Source of the DNA: a virus
DNA: 37,734 nt
Reading direction: 5' to 3' (one strand)
Virus record (IMG/VR): IMGVR_UViG_3300044631_001997
Span: 1-37,734 of that record
The first letter of the stretch is position 1, and the number at the start of each line of letters is the position of its first letter. Both the position numbers and the translations under genes were made by a program. The notes under the pieces are model-generated. The model was given only the letters and a program-made list of their open reading frames with translations. It was not told where the DNA came from and did not search any database. This document shows positions 31,138 through 37,596 of the stretch, piece after piece.

Positions 31138-31226
31138 TTCGGCTCCTTGGTTGCGAGGTCGGCGGCGCGGTAGGCGCGGGCCAGGAGTTCGTGGGCGAGG
31201 CGGTGAGCGTCGAGGTCAGCAGCCAT
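31134..31226 (-). CDS. Very small helical protein
   Basis: 30 residues from ATG 31226, which has GAGGTG just upstream. It is a single amphipathic helix (DAHRLAHELLARAYRAADLA). Its ends overlap both neighbours in the coupled chain, which supports translation. It could also be a coupling ORF without independent function. Confidence 0.4.
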   Translation of the reverse strand: MAADLDAHRLAHELLARAYRAADLATKEPK

Positions 31227-31503
31227 CGGGCACCTCTCGCACGGGCAGGTAGTAGAAATGGTCGCCGTCGCCGCGGACGAGGAGCCCGTCCTCGTCGCGG
31301 TGGGCCTTGGAATACCGCGACTCACACCGAAGAAGCGGCACATTCAGATCGCCCTCCCACACCTCGGTGAGCATGTAGGTGTCGGACGTGTAGGACGCCC
31401 CCACGCCAACGCCGCCCGGCTTGCCGAGCAGCCCGCGCAGCGTGCGCCACAGGGCCACGCCCAGCTCGTCACTACAGCGCACCCAGCGCACGTCACCGCT
31501 CAC
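31216..31503 (-). CDS. Small hypothetical protein
   Basis: 95 residues from a GTG overlapping the previous stop (GTGA). It reads VSGDVRWVRCSDELGVALW at the start and GDGDHFYYLPVREVPD near the end; a compact mixed fold seems likely. No motif is recognised. The overlaps on both sides support it. Confidence 0.6.
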   Translation of the reverse strand: MSGDVRWVRCSDELGVALWRTLRGLLGKPGGVGVGASYTSDTYMLTEVWEGDLNVPLLRCESRYSKAHRDEDGLLVRGDGDHFYYLPVREVPDGC

Positions 31504-32006
31504 GACGCCCCCCCTCGCTCGCGGGCGGGGTAGCCACCGGCGACCATCACTTCGAGACGGATGGCGGCTTCGATGGCTTCGGCCGCGAGTAGTGCGAACG
31601 AATGCACCGTCCTTCCCCCGTCGGCGGACCATCCGCGGGGGACGGTGCGCCGAACCGTGACAGGCCACCCGGCCGCATCCCGCACGGTGCCGACCAGCAT
31701 CGCGTTGAAGTTGTCGTCCACCAGCCACGACCACCCCTCCGGCGCCCACTCCCCCCGCTCGCAGGCGAGGATGGCGCGGAGGCGGTCGCGCTCGGCCGTG
31801 ATCTCTTCAACTTCGGCCAGCGCAGCGCGGAGGTGGTCAACCGACGGCTCGTAGTAGGTGGCGCGGTGGGGCCCACGGTGCCCGACAGGAAGACTGCACA
31901 ACGACCGTCCTGAAGCACTTCGGCCCATCAGCCGGCGGCACCGTGGCGCGTCGAACTCAGTCAGTGCAGCTCGGGCCGACTCTATCACCGCACGGTCGGT
32001 AATCAC
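31500..32006 (-). CDS. Hypothetical protein
   Basis: 168 residues from a GTG overlapping the zinc-ribbon gene stop (GTGA). It has an N-terminal helix (AVIESARAALTEFD), a Cys/His patch (CRRL...CSLPVGHRGPH, a short motif seen in many actinophage proteins), a coiled segment (RAALAEVEEITAERDRLRA) and a beta-rich C-terminal part (WSWLVDDNFNAMLVGTV). The function is unknown. Confidence 0.65.
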   Translation of the reverse strand: MITDRAVIESARAALTEFDAPRCRRLMGRSASGRSLCSLPVGHRGPHRATYYEPSVDHLRAALAEVEEITAERDRLRAILACERGEWAPEGWSWLVDDNFNAMLVGTVRDAAGWPVTVRRTVPRGWSADGGRTVHSFALLAAEAIEAAIRLEVMVAGGYPARERGGAS

Positions 32007-32500
32007 GACGCGCTTTCCGCCCCTTCAGCGGCGGCGGGGGTGGGGGCCGCGGCGGCGCGGCGGGCGGTCGCCTTGGGGCCGACGCAGGTCTTGGCGCCGC
32101 GGCAGCTCTTGCAGCGGCTCTGGCGCACCTGGATGGAGCCGTGCTTCTTGCTCGGGAGCGTCCGGTAGCCGAAGAACCGCTCGACCTCGTCCGGGGTGTC
32201 GGCGATCTTGGCGCAGCGGGGGCACGTCGCCGTGTTCGCCTTCTCGATCTTCTCCGCCTCGTCCGCGGATGCGGTCGGCGGCGCGTTCACAGCGACTTCG
32301 ACCGTGGCGGTCGGCGACTCGACGACGGGCTCGGCGGGGGAGCTGGTGGCGAGCTTGCGGAGGCGGGACATCACGCCCTCCTGCACCGCCTTGCGGGGGT
32401 CGTTGTCCAGCACGGTCTTCAGGAACACGCGGTCGTCGCTCTTCACGCAGAAATCACGGGCCTTGATGGCGGAGATCGCCTTCAGTTCTTCGAGGGTCAT
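32003..32500 (-). CDS. Zinc-ribbon protein, endonuclease VII-like Cys pattern
   Basis: 165 residues. The N-terminal ~45 residues are helical (IKARDFCVKSDDRVFLKTV). A Pro/Ala/Glu linker follows. Then CPRCAKIADTPDEVERFF ... RQSRCKSCR gives two CxxC pairs about 30 apart, an arrangement seen in endonuclease VII-type zinc domains and in stand-alone phage ribbons. No HNH catalytic residues follow, so nuclease activity is unlikely. The C-terminus is an Ala/Pro-rich tail. It is first in a long operon. Confidence 0.7.
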   Translation of the reverse strand: MTLEELKAISAIKARDFCVKSDDRVFLKTVLDNDPRKAVQEGVMSRLRKLATSSPAEPVVESPTATVEVAVNAPPTASADEAEKIEKANTATCPRCAKIADTPDEVERFFGYRTLPSKKHGSIQVRQSRCKSCRGAKTCVGPKATARRAAAAPTPAAAEGAESAS

Positions 32501-32523
32501 GGTCAGCTCCAGTTGACCCCCAA

Positions 32524-32552
32524 AGCCTATTCGATCTCCACCAGACTGTCAA
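32524..32552 (-). promoter_or_regulatory. Promoter of the 32500-29644 operon
   Basis: TTGACA (32547-32552), 17-nt spacer, TAGGCT (32524-32529). A short leader with GGAG precedes the ATG. Confidence 0.65.
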
Positions 32553-32585
32553 TGCCGTCTATGCAAGTTTCTTTCGGAGGACGGT

Positions 32586-32861
32586 TCAACCGGCAGTTTC
32601 GGCCAGCCCCGTCCGAACCGGCCGCTGCTCCCCTTCATCCCACACGAACAGGACAACTCGGTCGTCCTCGATGTCCGCGGGGGCGGGGGCTGGGCCGAGG
32701 GCCCACACGACCCCGCCCGCTTCCAGGATGAGCTGCACGGTTGCCGCCAGCTCTTCTGCGCCTTCCGGGGGGTAGGAAGGCTGGAGGCCGAAGGAGAAGG
32801 CCAGTCGACCAAGCGCTCGCGCTTGTTCAGGGGAAGGAGCGAGGCAGAGGACCGGGACCAC
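32586..32861 (-). CDS. Small hypothetical protein
   Basis: 91 residues from a GTG that shares one base with the previous TAG stop. Beta/alpha segments alternate (VPVLCLAPSPEQARALGRL, RVVLFVWDEGEQRPV). No family is recognised; it probably works with the coupled upstream gene. Confidence 0.6.
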   Translation of the reverse strand: MVPVLCLAPSPEQARALGRLAFSFGLQPSYPPEGAEELAATVQLILEAGGVVWALGPAPAPADIEDDRVVLFVWDEGEQRPVRTGLAETAG

Positions 32862-33292
32862 TACGGCTCCTCGGTTTCGTACTCGGCGATCTCTTCGTCC
32901 GAGAGCGGGGCGAACCCGACGATGTTGACGCCGATGACGTGGTCCCCCACGTTCTCGCTGAGGGTGCGCGTGAGCCCCTCCGCGGTACGGAGGTGGAGAG
33001 CGACACCTACGATTTCGTCGTCTTCCCGCAGGGGGTTGACCCAGCCAGCGTTGCGTGGGTCCGAGCTGGCTTGCAGGAGGTAGTCCTCGATGGAGAGCAC
33101 GTCGTCATCATCGTCGGCGAGGTCGCCGCAGAGGGTCGCCAACAGGTCGGCCCCCGGCAACTCCGAGATGGTGGTGAGGTAGACACGCCCGTAGTACCCG
33201 CCCGCGTCCGCGAACGTGTAGAGGATGTCGAAGCGAGACAGGTCGTCGGGCGGCTGGTAGAGGGGCAGAGGAGGCGCAGCGGGGGTAGACAT
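32861..33292 (-). CDS. Acidic hypothetical protein
   Basis: 143 residues, strongly acidic (CGDLADDDDDVLSIEDYLL, PLSDEEIAEYETEEP), with a beta-rich middle (FADAGGYYGRVYLTTIS; VIGVNIVGFAPL). Strong acidity is typical of phage DNA-mimic or inhibitor proteins, but nothing specific points there. It has its own promoter overlapped by a palindrome. Confidence 0.65.
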   Translation of the reverse strand: MSTPAAPPLPLYQPPDDLSRFDILYTFADAGGYYGRVYLTTISELPGADLLATLCGDLADDDDDVLSIEDYLLQASSDPRNAGWVNPLREDDEIVGVALHLRTAEGLTRTLSENVGDHVIGVNIVGFAPLSDEEIAEYETEEP

Positions 33293-33307
33293 AGTAGAGG
33301 ACCGGGG

Positions 33308-33347
33308 GTTCGCTGAATCTGTTAGCGAACTGCTTGCCGAGTGTCAA
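33308..33347 (-). promoter_or_regulatory. Divergent control region: promoter overlapped by a palindrome
   Basis: The minus-strand promoter TTGACA (33342-33347), 17 nt, TAACAG (33319-33324) reads toward 33292. GTTCGCT (33308-33314) and AGCGAAC (33324-33330) form a perfect 7-bp inverted repeat with a 9-nt gap covering the -10, so a repressor could block it. The plus-strand gene starts at 33395 from the same 102-bp gap; its own promoter is not clear. Confidence 0.6.
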
Positions 33348-33394
33348 TGGGTCAGATACAGGTTTAGCTCCCCCTCCCACCACCGAGCCGCGTT

Positions 33395-34633
33395 GTGATT
33401 ACAGAAGCAGAGGTTCGAGATGCAGTATTCCGTGCGCTACCCCCAGAATCATTCGTGCGAAAGTATGTAGAGTACGCCCAACGCCAGACCTCAGCTCCTC
33501 TCGGCTACCATCTCGCTTGTGCGATCACGCTCCTCGGAACGACGGTCCCCGTGCCCTACGGGACGTTCTACGCCGGCTCGCTCCGGGCCAACCTGTTTAC
33601 CATGCTCGTCGGCCGGTCGGGTGAGGACCAGAAGTCCTCTGCGCTCGGCATTGCGCGCGAGCTGCTGTTCGAGGCGATCCCCCCGCTCATCGGCGACTTC
33701 CCGGGCTCGGCCGAAGGCTTGATTGACTCGCTCCAGCGGCAGCCCACGCAGATGATTCCGATCTCCGAGCTGGGCAAGTTCCTGTCCTCCGCCCAGCAGG
33801 GGTACTTCGAGCCCACCAAGGCGCTCATGGCGGACCTCTGGGACTCGCTCCCGACGCAGCGGGCGAAGGCGAACGGCAAGGTGGTCCGGTGCGACCATCC
33901 GAGGCTCTCGATGCTCGCGGCCTGCTCGCTCCCCTACTTGGAGCGCTACACCGACGACACCGACTGGTCCGGTGGCTTCATGGGCCGCTGGGCGGTCATC
34001 TACGCTCGCCGCGAGCGGACGGACCCGGATCCCAAGGGTGACCGCATCGGCTTCGACGAGTTGAAGCAGACCCTGTACGACCGCGGGACGCGCCCGTCAC
34101 TCGGCTTCTGCATGGGGCTTGACAAGGAAGCCGGGGCCATCTGGGCAGACTGGTTCAACGACGTCTCCCGGCGCGACCTTCCCGCTCAGGTGGTTGGTGT
34201 TCGGGCTCGTGCCCCTACGATCGCCCGCAAGGTCGCGCTGCTCTACGGGTCGGACTTCGGCCCCGCGCACCTCGACCAGGATTGGTACGTCACGAAGAAG
34301 GAGTTGATTCCTGCGATCTTGTTCACTGAGTTGCACATCAAGTCGCTTGTGGGGCTCTCCGATCACATCTGCTCCAGCAATGACGCCCGCCAGCGGCGCG
34401 CCGTGCTCGGCATCCTCGCGGAGGAGGGCGGATACGCCTCTCTCGGCACGATCCTCAACCGGCTCAAGCTCAAGAAGCGCACCGTGATGGAGACGCTCGA
34501 CGCCCTCACCTGCGAAGGCTTGGTCGCTCGCGCCACTCTCATGGGCGGCTCGGACGCCGGGGGCTTCTACACGCTGGTCGACCCTCTGGCGCACCACGTC
34601 GAAGACCACTCGGCCGACGACTCGGGGAGCTAA
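33395..34633 (+). CDS. DUF3987-like primase/helicase relative
   Basis: 412 residues from a GTG; the only clearly real plus-strand gene. The N-terminal part (FVRKYVEYAQRQTSAPLGYH then LRANLFTMLVGRSGEDQKSS) has the layout of DUF3987-type phage/plasmid ATPases, but the P-loop reads GRSGEDQKSS rather than GxxxxGKS, so nucleotide binding may be altered. ALMADLWDSLPTQRAKANG and LSMLAACSLPYL follow as in that family. The C-terminus looks like a winged helix (RAVLGILAEEGGYASLGTI, LDALTCEGLVARA). It could be a replication initiator or loader. It converges with the next gene, overlapping by 4 bp. Confidence 0.75.
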   Translation: MITEAEVRDAVFRALPPESFVRKYVEYAQRQTSAPLGYHLACAITLLGTTVPVPYGTFYAGSLRANLFTMLVGRSGEDQKSSALGIARELLFEAIPPLIGDFPGSAEGLIDSLQRQPTQMIPISELGKFLSSAQQGYFEPTKALMADLWDSLPTQRAKANGKVVRCDHPRLSMLAACSLPYLERYTDDTDWSGGFMGRWAVIYARRERTDPDPKGDRIGFDELKQTLYDRGTRPSLGFCMGLDKEAGAIWADWFNDVSRRDLPAQVVGVRARAPTIARKVALLYGSDFGPAHLDQDWYVTKKELIPAILFTELHIKSLVGLSDHICSSNDARQRRAVLGILAEEGGYASLGTILNRLKLKKRTVMETLDALTCEGLVARATLMGGSDAGGFYTLVDPLAHHVEDHSADDSGS

Positions 34634-35229
34634 CCGCCCTGCGGGATGAGTGCTGCGCGGGACTTCGCCTCAGCCAGCGAGGTGTAAGCTCCCCCAAACT
34701 GCTCCTTCTTCTGGCGCGGCTCGCAGTACAGGAGGTAGTACGACTCCATGTGCTGGTCGATGTGCAGCTTGTAGCCGTTCGCGCTCGCGTGGTAATCCCA
34801 GGGGCCGCGCTTCCGCCACTTGAGTTCGATCGGGTTCTTTCGTCCGGCACTCTTGCGTGGAAAGTAGCCGCCCCAGTTCGCCGAGACTGCCGGATCGAGT
34901 CCGCGCGCCTTGAGGTAGGACCGCGAGTAGATCGACCCCTGTCCGTTGTAGTTGCCGACGACGCACTCCTTGGCATCTTCGCGGAACTCCCAACCGGAGA
35001 GGATCTTGCCCTGGAGGACCACGTAGAAGCGGTACGCGGCACGGTCTGGCGCCCGTGGGTTTGCGCGGCGGCCCGCACCGGGCTTCTTGCGTGCGGCCAG
35101 CTTGGCCAGCTCGCGGTCAATCTCGTCGATCTCCTCCGCCAGCTCAATGCTACGCCCACCACGGCGCTTGAACTCGTTCCAGAGGGCGAGACGGTCTGCG
35201 GCAAGCTGTTGTGCGTAGGTTCGGGACAT
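34630..35229 (-). CDS. Hypothetical basic protein
   Basis: 199 residues. A helical basic N-terminus (DRLALWNEFKRRGGRSIELA, KPGAGRRANPRAPDR) leads into a beta-rich domain (YRFYVVLQGKILSGWEFRE, GNYNGQGSIYSRSYL, GYKLHIDQHMESYYLLYCE). This may be a DNA-binding protein. No family is named. Its stop overlaps the end of the convergent plus-strand gene. Confidence 0.7.
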   Translation of the reverse strand: MSRTYAQQLAADRLALWNEFKRRGGRSIELAEEIDEIDRELAKLAARKKPGAGRRANPRAPDRAAYRFYVVLQGKILSGWEFREDAKECVVGNYNGQGSIYSRSYLKARGLDPAVSANWGGYFPRKSAGRKNPIELKWRKRGPWDYHASANGYKLHIDQHMESYYLLYCEPRQKKEQFGGAYTSLAEAKSRAALIPQGG

Positions 35230-35235
35230 GAGTCG

Positions 35236-35263
35236 AAGCTATCGAAGACTGTCGGGGGGGCAA
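35236..35263 (-). promoter_or_regulatory. Leaderless-type promoter
   Basis: TTGCCC (35258-35263), 16-nt spacer, TAGCTT (35236-35241), then exactly 6 nt to the ATG at 35229. The -35 is weak. Confidence 0.5.
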
Positions 35264-35273
35264 GAGTGGCAAG

Positions 35274-35579
35274 TCAGTTCGACTGCTCCCCCTCCTCCGC
35301 AGGTTCCGCCAGGAGCACGTCATCGGCATCGTCCTCGTCGCTCTCGCCGTTCTCGTCTCTTTCGTTGGCGAGCGCGCAGGACTCTTCGATCAGACTGGAC
35401 AGCTCCAGGTGCGCGGCCCCAGCGATGGACAGCGCGGGTAGGAGGCTCGCAGTCCCTTGGTATCCAATGAAGCTCGCGGCGGTCCCGTCAGGGTTCAGGG
35501 ACAGGATGATGAGCACACCCCCGCGCTGGAGGTCGGCGATCTGTTCGGCAGCCGCTCGGCTCAGGCTCTCCGGGCTCAC
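35274..35579 (-). CDS. Small acidic hypothetical protein
   Basis: 101 residues from a GTG overlapping the previous stop (GTGA). The first half folds plausibly (AAAEQIADLQRGGVLIILSL, ASFIGYQGTASLLPALS). The end is strongly acidic (ANERDENGESDEDDADD). No family is recognised. Confidence 0.6.
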   Translation of the reverse strand: MSPESLSRAAAEQIADLQRGGVLIILSLNPDGTAASFIGYQGTASLLPALSIAGAAHLELSSLIEESCALANERDENGESDEDDADDVLLAEPAEEGEQSN

Positions 35580-35806
35580 TGAGGCAGCCGCCGAGCGACG
35601 GTTCGGATCTCTGCGGCGACCTGTTCGAGCTGCGAGGCGAGCGTCGTCATAGAAACGAAAGGCGTCTCACCCATCGCGATCTCAACAGCATCTCCGGCGA
35701 TGGAGGCACTCGGATCGTTCCCGGCGTACAGCGAACGAGTGACTACGCGCAAGGTAGCTCCCGATGGGAGCCGGAAAGAGTAGGTGTCTGGGACGATAGG
35801 TTCCAT
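35576..35806 (-). CDS. Small hypothetical protein
   Basis: 76 residues. Beta-like first half (YSFRLPSGATLRVVTRSLY), a turn with acidic residues, then a C-terminal helix (LASQLEQVAAEIRTVARRL). It is coupled to the gene that follows. The function is unknown. Confidence 0.6.
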   Translation of the reverse strand: MEPIVPDTYSFRLPSGATLRVVTRSLYAGNDPSASIAGDAVEIAMGETPFVSMTTLASQLEQVAAEIRTVARRLPQ

Positions 35807-35811
35807 GCCCC

Positions 35812-36372
35812 TCAGCTAACCCGTTCGACCGGGACGTGCCAATCCACCGCGAAAGCCGTCCGGCATCGAGGGCAGGCTACGTGGTAGGCGAACTCGCCCT
35901 CTGCGTGGAGGTTGGCCTCACAGACAGGGCAGGTGAACGTCAGGTCTATCGACGCCCCCTTCCACTGGAAGCTCGCGGAGAGGGGCTCTTCGGTCAGAGG
36001 GGCCCAGTGGAAGAACGGGGCGCGGGGGTCGCGTTGGTTGGGGGGCGTGAACTCGGGAGAATCTCCCATTGCCGCTTCGATCTCATCCAGCACATCCGCG
36101 TACTCTGCGATCAAGAGGCAGTACGGGTAGTCCCCCTCCGGGCCGCAGTACCGAACCAGTCGGACAGTCGATCCAATCTGCCACTGTGCCCCAGGTGGTC
36201 CGCTGTCCTCATCGGCCGTCAGGGCGTTCCCACTGACAAGACCGACTGCCCCGGTGCAGGTGTGGTAACACGGGGTGTCGTGATCGTGGATGTCGAGACA
36301 GCCTCTGGTCTCCGGCCCCAACGTCCCGTAGAAGATCACGTCATTCGGGGCAGGAGTCACTCGATGAGTCAT
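35812..36372 (-). CDS. Hypothetical protein with C-terminal zinc ribbon
   Basis: 186 residues. The N-terminal part is Cys/His-rich (TRGCLDIHDHDTPCYHTCTG). A beta/alpha middle follows (VRLVRYCGPEGDYPYCLLI, ADVLDEIEAAMGDS). The last ~45 residues form a ribbon (CPVCEANLHAEGEF ... CPRCRTAFAVDW). Likely a metal-binding structural or regulatory protein. The 8-bp gap to the upstream gene suggests one operon with the recombinase-like protein. Confidence 0.65.
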   Translation of the reverse strand: MTHRVTPAPNDVIFYGTLGPETRGCLDIHDHDTPCYHTCTGAVGLVSGNALTADEDSGPPGAQWQIGSTVRLVRYCGPEGDYPYCLLIAEYADVLDEIEAAMGDSPEFTPPNQRDPRAPFFHWAPLTEEPLSASFQWKGASIDLTFTCPVCEANLHAEGEFAYHVACPRCRTAFAVDWHVPVERVS

Positions 36373-36380
36373 GGTACGCC

Positions 36381-37142
36381 TCAGAGCTTGGACAGAAGGT
36401 CGCTGGACGAGAACCGAGGCTGAGCGGGCTCAGGAGCCGCTCGGGGGCGGGGGGTAGCCTTCGGGTCGAACGGCAAGCTCGCGCTGTCCTCGGGGGCCAA
36501 GGGCAGCGAGTAGAGCGTCTCCAAGTCGCCCCGCGAGAGGGGCACGAGCGACTCGGGCACCTCGGGGAACAGGGGGGCCTCCTCGACAGGCCACTCATCC
36601 TCCGCGGCGAGTGCCGGCCACGCCCACTCTCGGTAGCGCAGCACCTCGGCCAGCGCGAGCGAAGCGGTCCGCTTGCCGTCACCGTACAGGAGCGTCACCA
36701 GTGGAAGGGCGCTGCCCTGCTCCAGCGTCGCTCGCACGCCTGCTTGCACATGCCCCCACCGGAGCCCGTGCAGTTCCTTCGCAGGCACGCCGAGCTGCTT
36801 GAGGAAGCGGCGCATGGGCAGGCGGTCCACCTGCGGCGTGCGGGAAACCACGACGACCGGCTTGGGGGCCCGGCCCGAGGGGAAGTCGGGCAGGCTGAAC
36901 CGCGACAGCTCCTCGTCCTGCGCGCAGAAGGTCCGGTACGCCCGCCACCCAGCCTGCGCAATCGAGTAGTGCGACGGCTTGTAGCGCTGGAGGCTCGCCA
37001 GGAGCAACTCCGGCGTCATGGGCGTCTCGACCCCCTCCAAGAGCTTCTTGGGCCACTTGGCGTACTGATACGCGGTCGCGGGGTTGTAGTTGTTCGCGAG
37101 GAGCCACTGGAAGAACAGGTCGGTGGGGTCGAAGGACATCAT
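36381..37142 (-). CDS. Tyrosine-recombinase-like protein lacking visible catalytic C-terminus
   Basis: 253 residues from ATG 37142, which lies 6 nt after the -10; GTG 37148 is in frame. The N-terminal ~90 residues (DLFFQWLLANNYNPATAYQY, LASLQRYKPSHYSIAQAGWR) resemble the SAM-like core-binding domain of phage integrases. ELHGLRWGHVQAG recalls the first catalytic-Arg motif. No H-x-x-R or active-site Tyr follows; instead an acidic, Pro-rich tail begins near residue 170. It may be a decayed integrase or an arm-site-binding factor. The resemblance is by eye and weak. Confidence 0.6.
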   Translation of the reverse strand: MMSFDPTDLFFQWLLANNYNPATAYQYAKWPKKLLEGVETPMTPELLLASLQRYKPSHYSIAQAGWRAYRTFCAQDEELSRFSLPDFPSGRAPKPVVVVSRTPQVDRLPMRRFLKQLGVPAKELHGLRWGHVQAGVRATLEQGSALPLVTLLYGDGKRTASLALAEVLRYREWAWPALAAEDEWPVEEAPLFPEVPESLVPLSRGDLETLYSLPLAPEDSASLPFDPKATPRPRAAPEPAQPRFSSSDLLSKL

Positions 37143-37148
37143 GCCCAC

Positions 37149-37177
37149 CCTCTACCCTGCCCTTGCGCCCCTGTCAA
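37149..37177 (-). promoter_or_regulatory. Leaderless-type promoter next to the tandem repeats
   Basis: TTGACA (37172-37177), 17-nt spacer, TAGAGG (37149-37154), then 6 nt to the ATG at 37142. The -35 touches the first copy of the 78-bp repeat. Confidence 0.7.
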
Positions 37178-37322
37178 GCGATAAGAAATAAGTGATGGGG
37201 TGCTGTTGAGTATTCACGCGGGCGCGCGAGAATCCCTCACTTATTGCTGGGTGCAGCGATAAGAAATAAGTGATGGGGTGCTGTTGAGTATTCACGCGGG
37301 CGCGCGAGAATCCCTCACTTAT
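37177..37322. repeat. Two 78-bp direct repeats
   Basis: Bases 37177-37244 and 37255-37322 are identical over 68 bp, with a 10-bp gap unique to the first. Each copy has AATAAGTGA and, 41 nt later, TCACTTAT, which can pair, and a GC core (ATTCACGCGGGCGCGCG). A partial third copy of the left part (AAGAAATAAGTGATGG) lies at 37426-37441. Function could be origin iterons, operators or a recombination site. Confidence 0.85.
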
Positions 37323-37353
37323 CACTTACTCCCTTCCTCCTTCTCCTGCTCTC

Positions 37354-37423
37354 GGCGCCTTGGCGCCGGCTATCTGTCCTTTAGGACAAAGCTCTCCCGA
37401 CCCCCTCTCTAAAGAGAGGGGGT
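37354..37423. repeat. Three consecutive perfect snap-back hairpins
   Basis: GGCGCC-TT-GGCGCC (37354-37367), TGTCCT-TT-AGGACA (37375-37388) and ACCCCCTCTCT-AA-AGAGAGGGGGT (37400-37423), with stems of 6, 6 and 11 bp and 2-nt loops. Such a series is unlikely by chance and does not code. Confidence 0.75.
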
Positions 37424-37424
37424 G

Positions 37425-37492
37425 TAAGAAATAAGTGATGGTGTGGTCCTTCGCATACGTGAAGGCGTCAGGACCCCATTAGTTATTTCTTA
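37425..37492. repeat. Long inverted repeat
   Basis: TAAGAAATAA (37425-37434) pairs with TTATTTCTTA (37483-37492), and inside it GGTCCT (37445-37450) with AGGACC (37470-37475), giving a two-part cruciform. It reuses the start of the 78-bp repeat. The 104 bp from 37493 to 37596 contain short GC repeats (CTGGAAGCGGC twice) and no gene I can support. Confidence 0.7.
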
Positions 37493-37596
37493 TTGCTTAT
37501 CCTCCGGAGCCGACTGGAAGCGGCCTGGCGCCGCCTGGAAGCGGCGCGTGGGGGTGAGGGAAAGGAGGGACACGGGCATGGTTCGCAGCCTATCAG

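Noticed and set aside
32003-32500. Endonuclease VII call for the zinc-ribbon protein
   Set aside because: Only the cysteine pairs match; the catalytic HNH-like residues that should follow are absent.
37177-37322. CRISPR array
   Set aside because: Only two long repeats with a 10-bp gap; no short regular repeats with unique spacers and no cas genes.
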